From NCBI RefSeq assembly GCF_034140825.1, contig NC_089038.1, positions 23,316,001 to 23,380,000 of the forward strand: a stretch of DNA of 64,000 nt. The letters run 5' to 3'. Numbering within the stretch: position 1 is the first letter of the stretch; every line of letters starts with the position of its first letter. Under the pieces are notes generated by a model, which saw nothing but the letters and a program-made list of their open reading frames with translations, was not told where the DNA came from and ran no database searches. The position numbers and the translations under genes are program-made. Positions 46,005 to 58,817 of this stretch are shown piece after piece. The DNA comes from Oryza sativa Japonica Group. Its lineage: Eukaryota > Streptophyta > Magnoliopsida > Poales > Poaceae.

Positions 46005-49000
46005 TTACCTCGGGCCGGACAGCTCCATTGCCCGGAGATTGTAGGTCGAGTCGACGATCCAGTCGTTGTGGCGGGGGGCCAGCTCCGCCTCCTGCCGGAC
46101 CACCTCCACCTTCTGCCACTCCTCCCACCGCTCCGCGAGGCCATCGCCCTCCAGCATCCTCACCACCTCCGACATCTTGGGCCGGTCCATCGGGGAGCCC
46201 TGCGTGCAGAGCAGAGCCACCTGGATGAGTGACTCCACCTCATGCTCCACGAAGCCGCTCTGGAGGTCCGGGTCCACCAGCATCTCCACCTTCTTCTCTT
46301 TCAGGAGCCCTTTCACCTGAAAAGACAAAAACCAGTTTAGTTACTTGCCTGTCAGTTTCCAAATGTAGTAGTACAAAATTTTGCTAAGTCATGCGTGCAG
46401 ATGGATCATGTCTCGGTATCAGAAATGGCGAAAAACTAGCTGCCAATTTGTCATGGCGTGCATCTCCATAATTGATGACACATGGAGACTGAACTGCCAG
46501 CTCGCTTTATCACTGCCAACAGTCCAATAATTTCAACCATTTGTTCTAATTCCTGGACTAGAACTGAGACACAGCTAAGAAAGATGTGTCCTGGAGGACA
46601 ACTAGCATGCACAAGGAAAAACAAAACCAAAACTTCCATGGTTGCCCCAATATATAAAGATGTGGTGGTACTTACCCAATCGAGCAACATCACATCATCA
46701 TCGTTTGCAAGACGAGCAAGATCAAATGCCCTTTGTCCTGTAATGAGCTCAAGAAGCATGATTCCATAGCCAAAAACATCAGTCTTCTCAGAGGACTTCC
46801 CAGTAGAGAGGTACTCAGGAGCAATGTGTCCGATCGTCCCACGAACAGCTGTGGTTACATGAGTGTCCTTGTAATCCATAAGTTTGGCCAGTCCAAAGTC
46901 ACCCACGACTGCCTCAAAATCTTCATCCAACAGAATATTTGCAGCTTTGACATCACGATGAATGATCTTGGGATCACAATGGTCGTGCAAGTAGGACAAT
47001 CCTCTGGCAGATCCCAGCGCAATCCGAGTTCTTGTTTGCCATTCAAGCGGCGGATCATTTGGCTGCCGCTCTACAAAATCATATACCACGACTCAAAAAC
47101 TGAAATAATTAATTTATGGGCGTGCATTTTTAGATGAAGGAATATATTTATTCCGGACTCTGCAGAAGGCATGCACTCAACCATTCATTATTACAGTCTT
47201 AGTCATAACCTTAAATGAACAATGTGATATGTCAACTGAAACAACTAGGTATATGCTGTGAGTAGATGAAATTAAAAAGAGTGCTTAAGTGATTTCAATA
47301 ACCATAATAGCTGTGCCATTTATGTTTAAGCATGCAAACAAACGTGTAAGAAACTATTAATGGATTTACTCTAAGAAAAAGTAAGGAAGATTAAGGCACC
47401 TCGCAATCGTGATGCGACACTCCCATTAGCCATGTAGGGATAGACAAGTAACCGTTCTGTAGGCGTCATGCAAAATCCACGGAGCCGAAGCAGGTTCCTA
47501 TGCACCGCCATGCTAATCATTTCAACTTCTGTTTGGAACTGGAGCTCACCACCAGGGGTACGTTCTTCTTTTAATCTTTTCACTGCTACCAACGAGCCAT
47601 CTGCCAGTCTACCTTTGTACACCTTTCCAAAGCCACCTCTTCCCAGAATATTCTTATTGCTAAAGTTATCAGTAGCAACTTGAAGCTCCCGGAGTGAGAA
47701 TCTCTTAAGTTGGCCAAGGTGCACTTCCGGATCCTCCTCAGCTGAATTTAAAGGAGAATATAGATTATTTAAATGGATAACATAAGTATCATGAACTGCA
47801 GTATGCAACTATAATACCAACCAGGGACATCAAAGAAGTGTTCTTCAGGTTTACGCCGCCGCCACCATGCAAATCCAATTGCCGGAACCGCAAACAGCAA
47901 TGCAGCAGCTGCAGCAACACCTCCAGCAATTGCTCCAGTTTTGGAGTCACCTGATGGAATAGAATTAATTCCACCCGAATATGTCAAATCCCCTGTCTGC
48001 ATCATTTATGCATATGCATATCCCAAGCAGTATCACAAATGTAACAGAATTAAAACTATAGAGAATCACCTTGTGACACAGTAGGTGTTGGGGGATTGAA
48101 AGGAGGTGGTGGAGAAAAAGGTGGAGCTCCAGGGCAGGGTTTTGTAGTACCCGGGCCACAAAGATCTTTATTATTAGCAAAACTGCGACAATGAAATAAC
48201 CATTTGTCAGCCTCACAAGATGTAGTAAGCACTAAGAACCTAAATTCTATCTAGAAAAAGCACCTTATAGGGGTAAAGAGTGAAAAGGAGCCAGTAGACG
48301 GAACCTCTCCTGAGAGATTGTTATTTGAGAGATCCCTGCATAAATTATTGGACATTTTGTTAATATGTATCCATCTTAAAGTCTATTACCATGTAAGCAA
48401 TAATTTCTACAGGTAGACACCAAATATGAATTAGCAGAAAGGGAACTTACAGAACTTGAAGAGTAGTGATATTGGTCAAGGATTTTGGAATTGAACCAGA
48501 AAGACTGTTGTTGTTAAGACGACTATCCTTACAAGAAGACATGCAAATAAAGAATTATGTTATGATCATTCAAACAGGAAGGCCTTCAATGATATACACA
48601 ATTTATAATTCTATTCATAATAAAAAAAAAGTGGAGTACACTTACAGGAAACGCAGCTTGTAGAGTTGCCCCAAGGTTTCCGGAATAAAACCAGTGAAGT
48701 TGTTCAGGTAAAGATCCAAACTGACCAAGTTAGTTAAGTTTCCCAGTTCATTAGGTATTGTCCCACTTATGTTGTTGCTGTAAAGCTCCCTGTAATTAGT
48801 CACAACATAATTAAATTTCACAATAAAAATGCAAGAAAGAAGGTGGCAACACAACCATCTTTACCACAAGGATAAGCCATATTCCAAGAGTTTTGAAAAC
48901 CAAGCTTCAATGCAGTATATTATGACAACTTGAATAGATACGCTACTGCATGGTGTAACTAAAAACATAATTCTCCAAAGACTGGAAGTGTAAACTTACA

Positions 49001-50629
49001 GATATTGCAGATTTTTCAACTGCCCAAGCTGGGGAACCAATGCACCTGACAGTTGTGCATTTCCAAGATCACTGCGAAAGGAAAATAGATCAGTCAACAC
49101 ACAAAATGATCACATTTCTTACTTTTGACAAGCCTAAAAATGATAATTCTGTCAAAAACTTACACTCTGATCACGCTGTTGTCAGGGTTACAAGTTACAT
49201 GGAACCATGTGCATGGATTGACCAGAGTGGGATCCCAACTCTGCAGCACATTGTTAGCATCTTTCAGACTTTGGCGCAGACTATATAGGGCATCACCTGA
49301 CATCGAACATACCCTCAACATCAGCAACATAGTATTTAAGGAAGTAGACAATAGTGACAGTAGCTTCTCGTCAAAATTTTGGCAAATTCAATCGCCTTTT
49401 CAGGCTAAAGTATGCAAGCATATATTGAGTACAAGAAGGTATAAGATACAGTACTTTCATTTCTTACAATACTATCTGCATAACTCCCAATCTTTCTCAA
49501 GATTAGTGTTTGAACATTAGTTAGTATCTATGCTACAGAGGTACTTGCGATTAACAAGACCTAAATGTGGAAAAGGATAGCACATAAAGTTGCTTAAAAA
49601 GACTGAAATAATTGCATAAGAAACAACTAGAAAGAACACTTATCTTAGTCATAATCACTAACTAGAACTTACAATAGCTAAGGCACCTTTTGCAATCTAG
49701 TGTCATAAACATCACAACGCCAAAATCACCAAATTTTCTTAGAACATGGTTACTACCAAGGATATATCAGGAAAAGCATGTTGAGGGGCATTTTAAAGAG
49801 GTGAAATTGGTTAGGTGATAACAAAAGATGATGACCCTTTTTCCTGTTCGGGAAAAGCTTAAACTTGATACTAACGATGGCCCTTACCTATTGAAGAGCA
49901 ATCTATAACACATACTCCTACCGTAAGAAACCAATTAGCTATACTAGTCAGTAATTCAGATTTTTTTTAAAAAAAAAATCTCTTTTCACAAGAGAAGATT
50001 CACAACTCACAAGCAATATTCTTTCCATACTCGAACCTAATGAGGAAGCCAGTTCCATTTTCTTCATTCAGAGTGGCCAAAATAGCACACCAAACTCATC
50101 CCAGATATTAGCAATCCCATTTCTGTCAGGATTTATTCCATTATCTAAAAAAAAAAGCTATCCCATTTCTGTGCACATACAAATCACACCTACCAAACTT
50201 ACTCAAGAAACGTTTCCTACCTCGGACAAATCTCCCTGCTGGGAGCAAATTCACAACACACCATGAGAGGCAGCAAAACAAAGAGCTATAGCCTAGATAA
50301 TCCATCGAGTCTACAAAAGGAAGGTCGGTGGGCGTATGCTCCATCCCCTTAAATGAGTCAATCCATCCACGCCCATATGTACCGAGAAGCAGGTAACATG
50401 TACTAGTACCCAAACGGAATCACCCGATGACCAATAGATTCATCGAATCCGAAAGCAAGTCCAAAAATAGGGGTGGGCGTAATCCGCCGAAAAACGGAGC
50501 TGAATTCGATGAAAAATCACACTAACCCTCCGTGTTGGCGCCGACCCGGCTCACGGCCACCGCCACCACCCACACGACCGCCACCGCCAAGCACAGCCGC
50601 CGCCGCCGCAGCAGCCGCGCCTCCGCCAT
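46005..50629 (-). CDS. SERK2: Somatic embryogenesis receptor kinase (BAK1/SERK co-receptor)
   Basis: Eleven exons on the minus strand: 50629-50527, 49296-49164, 49071-49000, 48789-48646, 48522-48451, 48335-48264, 48182-48070, 47950-47822, 47741-47400, 47070-46676 and 46316-46005. They are phase-continuous to 628 residues and show the classic SERK gene structure. It is a plasma-membrane co-receptor for brassinosteroid, immune and peptide receptors. Order: signal peptide (about 1-33); N-cap [12 protein letters not shown] ... [16 protein letters not shown]; about five LRRs encoded by 72/144-base exons; Pro-rich SPP hinge ([14 protein letters not shown]); TM helix ([19 protein letters not shown]); and kinase. 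Kinase motifs are [31 protein letters not shown] (HRD about 431-433), [10 protein letters not shown] (DFG about 451) and [23 protein letters not shown], ending SGPR. It is an RD kinase with all catalytic residues present. From memory it corresponds to OsSERK2; the SERK family is certain, the number less so. Confidence 0.95.
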
Positions 50630-52841
50630 CCCCCGCCGCCGCTCACCGCTGCCAAGTGGACCCAACCCGGAGGCCGCCGGCGTCCCCTCGGCAAAGGGGG
50701 GGACCGCCCGATCAGCTCCCTCTCCTCGTCGCCGCCGCCGCCGGCTCGGTCTCCTCTCCTCTCCTCTCCTCTTCTCCAATGGAAGCAGGAAGCGACCTGT
50801 CTCTCCTCTCTCTCTCCTTTTTTTTTTACCAGTGTTTTTATTCAGCTCGAGACTTTTAAAATTTTGGCCGAGACCCAGTGTGTGTTCCAACCTAAATTGT
50901 TCCATTGGTAAAGGAGACCTGTTCGGGGGGTGGCGGCGAGAGTTACCGCGCGTCGCCCGCGTAACTTTTACTGACAGGTGGGGGCGAGGAGAGGTGGGGC
51001 CCACGCGTCAGCGGGAGATCGTCTGTTTGGAGGGGTGGGAATGGTTCGGGCTGGGCGAGGTGATGGGGTTAGTGGGAGATCGAAGTGTAGCAGGAGGACT
51101 GGAGGAGAGGAGGGATGGGGAAGCCGCTGGCTTGGGCGTGATGCGGAGGGGTTTTTTTTGGTGGACACGGTCCTCGTACGCCCGTCCCAATTATTCTCCG
51201 GCCTCTCGAGGAATGCAGCCGTTTCGTCAGAACTCGGACTGTCCCTCGCTTGTCAAATTTCACGTTTTGTTTGTCTTTTTTACCGACTTCTCGCCGAGTC
51301 GCTGGTATTATTTTTCGGTCCATGAATTATTAGGCCTTTTCTTCTATGCTGTAATTCATGGAAAGAATCCAGGGGTTTCTGTTGTTGTTTTTTCAAATTT
51401 CTCACCAACAATTTATATTGTTCTCTTAGAAAACCAAACTTGTAATGTATCATGGGTGTAAGTTTAAAAGATTCTCTGGTAAAGCGCTTTTTATTAAAAA
51501 ATTATTGTGAATTAAATGATATTTACCATAATTTTGCTAGGGTTAAAAGTTTCGTGTGCATAATACTATCTTTTTATTTTAGTATATGTATAGTAGTATT
51601 ATATATAAGCTTTTTTATTTTACATAGGTATACAAATTAGGTTCATGGTTCCATGGTACCTAAGAGTCAATCTTAATTATTAGCTATTAATAGAGCATTA
51701 ACTCTTAATTTTATGCTTAGGGGATGGAGTGAGTAAATGCAGCTCACCTTGAAACAAGCCATATTTAACATGTTTTCATATGGTGGGGCCACTGTCTAAC
51801 AACCCCAAGCAATGAAAACGCATAATATTTTCTATGTTACTTTACTAACTGAAGTATATATTTTTTAAACAAGTAATTGACATATAAAGATCTACCTGAG
51901 TTAAAAAAAAAACTTTCTAGCTCACAAGTTTTCAAGAGCTGATAATTAAAACGAGAGCAAAACAGCGTTACCACGATGTGCCAAACTCTATTTTCAATCA
52001 AATGCTCTACTACTTCAGTATTTCTGTTTGTTCCATCTCACGAATGGCTAAATATTAAAAATCTAATACACAATACCATGGTCGTTCCTACGGTGATAGT
52101 ACTCCAGTACGTTGCCACTCCAGTTCACAGCAGTGGTCATGCGCTCGCACACACCTCGTACGGGTTGTACTTACTTCCCCCCAGTCCAGTCATTTTTGTG
52201 CCCTGTTTGTAGAAGTATCCCAAAAACCGGTACACGCACAGCGGCACGGCCATCCCAAAAACTCGCGGTGCAGTACGGCAGGTTCACGTACTAGCCACGT
52301 ACCTTACCCTCGCCTTCACTGTCCCCGGGCCCACGCGTCAGGAGGCCAGCTAATCCCGCAGTCAAAAAGTCCCCTCGTGATGACGGGATCCGGTGCGGCA
52401 TCCGTACCCTGCCGCACCTGCTGCGCCACGTGGGCCCCACCTTGTCAGGGGGACGGGCCCACTGGGGGGGGGGGGGCGGAGGCGGGGAGCCAGTGGCGGG
52501 TCGTCACGCACGCGCTGGGGGTGGGGTTGAGATGCCTGTGCGCTGCTCTGGCGGGGCGCAGGGGATGGATGGATGGATGGATGGATGGATGGACGACGAA
52601 CGATGAGAGAGAGGATCCCGTCCCGTCCGTTTTTTTTTTCTGTTTTTTCTACGAGCGGTGGGGCCCGTGATGTGCCAGCTCGGATTCCGGTCAAAACGGT
52701 GGACCGTGCTGGTCTACGTCCACGGTCTACGCCTCTTTGGGCGTTGTGGTTAAGACAGAGTTGAGACCCACCCATCGGATGGTGGTGATAGTAGTACTTG
52801 CTTTTGCTTCAATGCTTATGCGTTGTACTCAGAAGACTATA
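50630..52841. other. SERK2 5' flank and gene-free region
   Basis: GC-rich leader and promoter of SERK2 (a CTCCTCT-type run at about 50750-50815), then AT-rich spacer. A GC-rich patch (52320-52700) holds a G run and a (GGAT)n microsatellite. Open frames on both strands there are low-complexity. Confidence 0.45.
52563..52592. repeat. GGAT tetranucleotide microsatellite
   Basis: About seven perfect GGAT units. Confidence 0.95.
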
Positions 52842-53012
52842 CGCCTGTTTACTTTGATGCTAAATACTAAAATTTTAGTAATTTGCTAAAATTTTAATAG
52901 GATTTCTTATATAGTTACTAAAATTTAGCAACAAACTAAATGTAGCTATTTTTTTAGTAATTTTACTAAAATTTGGTAAGGTTGAAAATGGCATTAAAGT
53001 GAATAGGCCCTA
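52842..53012. mobile_element. MITE related to the one at 31707
   Basis: The left end GCCTGTTTACTTTGATG pairs with the reverse-complemented right end GGCCTATTCACTTTAATG. The interior 'tagcaacaaactaaatgtag' is shared with 31707-31903. Confidence 0.6.
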
Positions 53013-53160
53013 GAGTTTATTAATTACGCTCCCGAGAAGTATTTTAGGATATGTGTTTTTTCTTGGCTGAATAGTCGAATGATCAAAATCTTATGAAGTT
53101 AAAAGTGTATTTAAAATGGTTTGATAATGATTTTTTTATATATAATTTTCTCGAAATCGC

Positions 53161-53287
53161 GGGTTTGTTCGGTGTAGCTAAACTGCAGCTGCACAACAGC
53201 GCTATAGTGCATGGTAAAGAAAATATATACACTGACTGTATAGCACAACCGGTTATAGCTGCAGAGCAGTGTTGCTGAACATAGCCC
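53161..53287. mobile_element. Small MITE (family of 11517)
   Basis: Ends GGGTTTGTTCGGTGTAGC and, reverse complemented, GGGCTATGTTCAGCAAC, with a GCTGCA-rich interior, as in the 11517-11636 element. No clean target duplication is seen. Confidence 0.5.
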
Positions 53288-54092
53288 AATATCATTTAGA
53301 AGTTAGAAAAGCTAGTTACATTCCTTGTAATAAGAAATACTCATTCTTAATCGAGACTCGTGTGAGCGTAGAGAATTTGAAAGTTTTTGTCAACACTCTA
53401 AATAAAAGAGTATGTTAAAAAATATACTCTATAAAAGCTGTACAATTTTTTTTTGTGCTCCAAAGGAGACTTTGAAACAGAGTTTCCACGGGGGCTATCT
53501 ATGAAACAGTTTACGAACTTCAAAGTTTAGGAAGCATCTAACATCCATGTAGTTTAATCTAAAAAGATTTCTAGAATTTATCATCACAACCATGCATTGA
53601 CTTTCAACTGCCAGCTCATAATACATATGCATGTAAGAGAGGGGGGGGGACGCACAATTCAACTGTAGACTGTGAATTGTCTATGAAAAAAGAGGATCAA
53701 TTGTGTGTTACCCATAGGTATCTCTTTGCGGATTTTTATTCTGTTAAGAGAGAAAAGTCGGCAGCCGCAAGTCTGACGGAAATACTACGGAACAAATTTA
53801 CCTTCTTTGCATTTGCTCATTATGTCACTTTCAGTGAACCTTATATTTCTTAGGCTGAGAGATTTGGTACAAGAACGAAACAAAGACTTGATTTTTTTGA
53901 TAATATAAAAAGATCTGATACTACTAGCCCTAACAAAGACAGTGGAAGATTCAACGCGTCGTCGAGGACCTCGTGAAAATGACAAATTGGCAACGGTGCT
54001 GGGTGCCATCGAAATGGCACGTCGATGTGATGGTTTGTTTTAGGATCAGTCGTGACGTATGTCTCCAGCGCCATTAGAGCTGTAGTAAGGGT
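53288..54092. other. Gene-free spacer
   Basis: No feature with clear limits is seen. Confidence 0.4.
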
Positions 54093-54378
54093 GGGTCTAG
54101 TTCACGCTAAAATTGAACATTTGGTTGAAATTAAAACGATGTGATGGAAAAGTTGGAAATTTATGGCTGTGTTTAGTTCCTTCCAAAATTGAAAGTTTGG
54201 GTTGAAATTGGTACGATATGACTGAAAAGTTGTATGTGTATGACAGGTTGATGTGATGGAAAAAGTTAGAAGTTTGGATCCAAAGTTTAAATCTAAACAC
54301 AGCCTATGTGTGTAGGAAAGTTTTGATGTGATGAAAAAGTTGAAAGTTTTAAGAAAAAGTTTAGATCTAAACTCGGTC
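54093..54378. mobile_element. Tourist-like MITE (family B), split by a relative
   Basis: The left part begins GGGTCTAGTTCACGC and the right part ends with the reverse complement of GACCGAGTTTAGATC. The interior has 'gatgtgatggaaaagttgg' and 'tgtgtaggaaagttttgatg', the family-B order, interrupted by 54165-54304. Confidence 0.65.
54165..54304. mobile_element. Tourist-like MITE (family B) nested in a family-B copy
   Basis: Ends GGCTGTGTTTAGTTCC and, reverse complemented, GGCTGTGTTTAGATTT, with TAT duplicated at both edges (54162-54164, 54305-54307). The 140-bp interior is related to its host element. Confidence 0.75.
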
Positions 54379-54412
54379 TAAGTGTTCCGTACTTGTTGAT
54401 GTGGTTCACTCA

Positions 54413-54547
54413 GACTGTGTTTAGTTCACGTTAAAATTGAAAGTTTGGTTGAAATTAGAACGATGTGATGAAAAAGTTGAAAGTTTATGTGTGTAGGAAA
54501 GTTTTAATGTGATAAAAAAGTTGGAAGTTTGAAGAACTAAACACCGC
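54413..54547. mobile_element. Tourist-like MITE (family B)
   Basis: Ends GACTGTGTTTAGTTCACG and, reverse complemented, GGCGGTGTTTAGTTC, with the shared interior 'gatgtgatgaaaaagttgaa'. Confidence 0.7.
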
Positions 54548-54750
54548 CTCGAGTTCAGAGTTTCGGATCAGAAATGTACTATACCAAGCCCGTGGCTATG
54601 GCCCCCGCGGCCCCGCCCCCCGGTGAGCTTTGAGATAGCATCACTGTGGCTGTGGATTCGAAAAGCTTCATGTCTTTTCCACAAAGAAAAATGTAGTAGT
54701 ACGCCTAGAAATGGAGAGGGATGCAGAAAAAGAGGGATGGGATGACAATA

Positions 54751-54897
54751 GGGCCGAGTTTATTTCTAAACTTTTTCTTTATACTTTTAACTTTTTTATC
54801 ACATCAAATTTTTTCTACACACACAAACTTTCAATTTTTTCGTCACATCGTTCTAATTTCAACAAAACTTCCAATTTTATATGAACTAAACACACCC
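54751..54897. mobile_element. Tourist-like MITE (family B), opposite orientation
   Basis: Left GGGCCGAGTTTATTTC and right end reverse complement GGGTGTGTTTAGTTCATA. The interior 'cgtcacatcgttctaatttc' is the reverse complement of the other family-B interiors nearby. Confidence 0.7.
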
Positions 54898-55014
54898 TAA
54901 GCTGACATGCGGCACTTCACCCGAAATATCTGCTGTATTAGTTAGTGAGAAAAGTATTTTTTCCAGACTCAAAACATTGCAATCTGCGGATTTATTGTCA
55001 AAATTTTATTCTAT

Positions 55015-55349
55015 GGTTGTGTTTAGTTCCCTTCAAACTTTCAAAAATTCCATCACATCAAATGTTTGAACACATGCATTGAGCATTAAATGTGGACCGA
55101 AAAAAACCAATTACACAGTTTGCATGTAAATTGCGATATGAATCTTTTGAGCCTAATTACGCCATGATTTGACAATGTTGTGCTACATTAAACATTTGCT
55201 AATGATGGATTAATTAGGCTTAATAAATTCGTGTCACAGTTTATAGGCGGAATCTGCAATTTGTTTTCTTATTAGTCTACGCTTAATACTTAAAATGTGC
55301 ATGTGCGTCCGTATACATAAAAAAAAAAGAGGAGGAACTAAACATGGCC
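55015..55349. mobile_element. Tourist-like MITE (family A)
   Basis: Ends GGTTGTGTTTAGTTCC and, reverse complemented, GGCCATGTTTAGTTCC, with TAT duplicated (55012-55014, 55350-55352). The interior shares 'gcctaattacgccatgattt' and 'ttaggcttaataaattcgtg' with other family-A copies. Confidence 0.8.
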
Positions 55350-55588
55350 TATGTTGTAGTAATATTTTAGTATAGAGGTAGTAGTATTTGTCTGAATTTT
55401 AAATTTTGTCCATTTAATCTTTGTAGAATCTCTATTCCATAAATCTATCATCTCTAGGGAGTACTGGTAATCGTTATGTTAGGAAATGCAAAACTTTTTA
55501 AAAGATAGGAGTATTGTAGTAAAATCTTTTTTAAAATTAGCAACTGATAAGTCACCTGTTATCCCAGTGGAAAACATCTTACCTCGTA

Positions 55589-55828
55589 CTACATTTGTCC
55601 CATAATAATTGTATTTCGAAAATTTAAATTTATCTTAAAATAATTATCACAATAGAGTACTAATGGTCTCATTAATCATTTCTCATTCAAATTTCTCTTT
55701 ATTTTACCCTCAACTACCCTTCCTCTCTTACCTATACATCATTTAATAAGGAGCATCATAGTATTTCTTCTCAAACCTTAGTATATACTAAACAACCTAT
55801 AAATACAATTTATATGGGACGGAGGTAG
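55589..55828. mobile_element. Stowaway-like MITE
   Basis: Left CTACATTTGTCCCATAATAA and right end reverse complement CTACCTCCGTCCCATATAAA, flanked by TA (55587-55588, 55829-55830). Confidence 0.65.
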
Positions 55829-56783
55829 TATCAGTTATCACACACACGACTTCACAGACCACTACGTACAATCCTCTAGCTTCGGTGTGATAACCCCCTA
55901 ATAAAGGTTATATAGAAATGCTTAGCATTTGGTGATTCTGTTGCTTACAAATATTCCATGAATATATAGAATAGTACTGTATCACTTTTCATTTTAAGGG
56001 ATAAGCCAAAATACCATGTACTCCTAACAAAGAGGGGACAACAGTGTTCTATTAGCAACTTACTATAGGGACTGCACATTGTACTTTATATTCTTCGTGT
56101 CTTAGGCTGAGTTCGATACAGCTGCTGTCTGTTGGGGATAGTTAGTTGGTGACATAGAAAATGAGACGAGCCATCAGCGTAAAAATAGTTTATTTGATTT
56201 TTTTAAAAGAAATTTTTATATAGAAAGATTTTAAATGAAACACATTGTTTAATAGTTTGCAAAGCATGCTTACGATAAATGAATGATTAGTCCAGGCCAA
56301 CCTTTCTTTAGAACACAACCTTAATAAAATTTAGCAGGCCAGCCTATAAAGGCATGTACAAATATAGAGTCTAATATGATCTCTCTATACTAATTAATAT
56401 CACTAGAGACTATCCTCCTACAATAGTAGAGACAATGAGATTTCTAAACCATTAATATACTAAATAATTTTTATTATACTTCTTTCCTTTTCTGCACTTT
56501 CATGCAACAAATTTTATGTTAATAAATGCTAAGAGTCGACTCTGAGCCGTTGTCATACGTAGCAACGATGTTTCTCATTCCTTCCTCTCTTTCTTCCACG
56601 TCACCAAATTTACTTGCATGACAACGAAGAGAGACCGTTATTAAACACCATTGTACATGCCCTAGAGAGAGTAAAAAGAATCAATTGTATATACTGCCAC
56701 ATATTAACTGTTTCCAAATGTTCCACTTTTAGAACACAGGACATGCATGGTACCTAGTACGTTTTAGACATTATCAGACATAT
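55829..56783. other. Gene-free spacer
   Basis: No gene is seen. Several short AT-rich stretches look like old repeat fragments without clear ends. Confidence 0.4.
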
Positions 56784-57114
56784 GCCGTGTTTAGATTCCA
56801 AAGTTTTTTTTTTTGCCAAAAACGTCACATCAAATATTTGGATACATGCATGGGGCATTAAATGTGGAAAAAAACCAATTACACAGTTTGCACATAAATT
56901 GCGAGATGAATCTTTTGAGCCTAATTACGTCATGATTTGACAACATGATGCTACAGTAAACATTTGCTAATAATGGAATAATTAGGTTTAATAAATTTGT
57001 CTCGCAGTTTACGGACGGAATCTGTAATTTGTTTTGTTATTATTCTACGTTTAATACTTCAAATGTGCGTCCGTATACTTCAAAGTTTTTACACCTAAAG
57101 AACTAAATACAGCC
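56784..57114. mobile_element. Tourist-like MITE (family A)
   Basis: Ends GCCGTGTTTAGATTCC and, reverse complemented, GGCTGTATTTAGTTC. The interior 'gagatgaatcttttgagcct' and 'acagtaaacatttgctaata' matches the other family-A copies. Confidence 0.75.
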
Positions 57115-57736
57115 ATACACTAATGTAGAAGGATATCTGAAAATGGATAGCTGCATTATTTGCTCAAATTATAGAAGGGGAAAAAAGTAAAGCAGTTGTG
57201 CTTTTGCAACAGCTTGCATCTGCGATAAATCCACTTGGGTGCAATCTAGAGTTGGCAGTGAAAAGGAAGTTGTGCTTCTACTCCCACAATGAAAAACAGT
57301 AACGAGAAAGATGCCTGCCAGCCTTGGGTCAAAGTATATAGGGTTGTTCACGTGGTAAGCACATCTCCACCCCCACAACCCCACACTCAGCCGTCACTTA
57401 AAAAACCCTGAGAGATTCCATGTATTGCTCACAGCTCACTTGTCACTCCGTCTCATCCACCAAATTTTCCTCCGTTGATGCTTTCTGGCCGGCGTACCTT
57501 CTTTTTTTTCTCTTCTTATCTGCTGCAAGAATCTGCAAGAAAAGGGCGTGATGCCATAGCTTTGGTATATCTAGCAATCTTCGGATTAGGTTATCTTTGA
57601 AATATATATTCCTCTCAGTTATAACAGGCTTTGAAGTTGGCCCATGGTTATAACAGATTAACAGGCTTTCAAGTTACCAAACGGGACCTTAATTTATCTA
57701 GAAGAGGCGTTGAAGAGGAAACACAGCTGCATTATA

Positions 57737-57973
57737 CTCCCTCCGTCCCAAAATAAATTTATTTTTCACACATCCCACACATATCCATATAAAATAAAAA
57801 GATTAAAATACCCCTATTTTATCAAATTATTATGCAATTACTCTTTAATTTAGCTACTCCCAATACAACCACTCCATACTTTCATGAACTCCGATACAAT
57901 GATTATTTGAAAATAAACTTATTCCGAGATAAATGAAAATAACTAAAAATGGCTTATTACAGGAGACAGGGAG
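57737..57973. mobile_element. Stowaway-like MITE
   Basis: Left CTCCCTCCGTCCCAAAATAA and right end reverse complement CTCCCTGTCTCCTGTAATAA, with TA on both sides (57735-57736, 57974-57975). Confidence 0.65.
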
Positions 57974-57975
57974 TA

Positions 57976-58815
57976 CGACAGAGCAGGTTGCGCCTGGAGA
58001 GGCGGAGAGACGCGCTGATGAGATCACTGGCAACGGTTTCGGCATCAATCTGGTGATCCATGACTCGATGCAGCTGCCTGCTACCTCTACCCCGACCTGT
58101 GGTGCTACACCGACTTCAGAAGCAGAAGCAGCGAAGAGAAGAGAAGATGTCATCTATAGAAGTAACTATCCCGGTCATTTCGGCGGTCAATAGCGAATTC
58201 CATGTTAAAATGAGGGTGATCATGTTAGGCTAATTAAGCTTTGTAAAGTAGATTATACATATGACTCGAGCCCTTGTGCCAAAGAAAGGTTTTTAAAAGC
58301 TTTTTAAGCATGAAAAAACCTTGCGGCCATTGTCAAATGCAAATAAGCAATGACAAAGAAATCAGGAAAAGCACCTTCGTCGCTACGGTGGTTGAGCAAT
58401 GGGCGTGACTTCAGTGCTCGTGCTGTTCACATTTATCTGCGTAAGCTTTAGTAGGAGTTTGTTTCATGTTTCACAGAATCACCTTTAGCCTACCTTCTGC
58501 TGGGGCATATGGGCCCATTCAGTCGTGTCAGTGTCATGTAATCTAAAAGAGAGCACAAAAATAAAAAATATTAGCAGCAGAGCAGAATGTAGGTACGAGA
58601 GGCACTCCTCTCAATTCTTTCAGGAGCAACACGAGTAATTGGTAATTGGGCCGTTTTAAGTCCACTACGTTGAGGGTCTATCTCGGCCCAAATTTCAACC
58701 ATACATCTTTAGCCCATATATGGCCCATTGTAGCTACCTTCCTTTGCAATGTGGTCCTGCTACATAATTTTATGGTCCCTGTATGAAAAAAGTTCCAGCA
58801 GGGCATACTGCATTA
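57976..58815. other. Gene-free spacer
   Basis: No supported feature between two Stowaway-type elements. Confidence 0.4.
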
Positions 58816-58817
58816 TA

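Noticed and set aside
50522-51461. Plus-strand frame of about 300 codons opposite the SERK2 first exon
   Set aside because: It overlaps the SERK2 leader and signal-peptide exon in antisense, is low-complexity and shows no plant gene structure.
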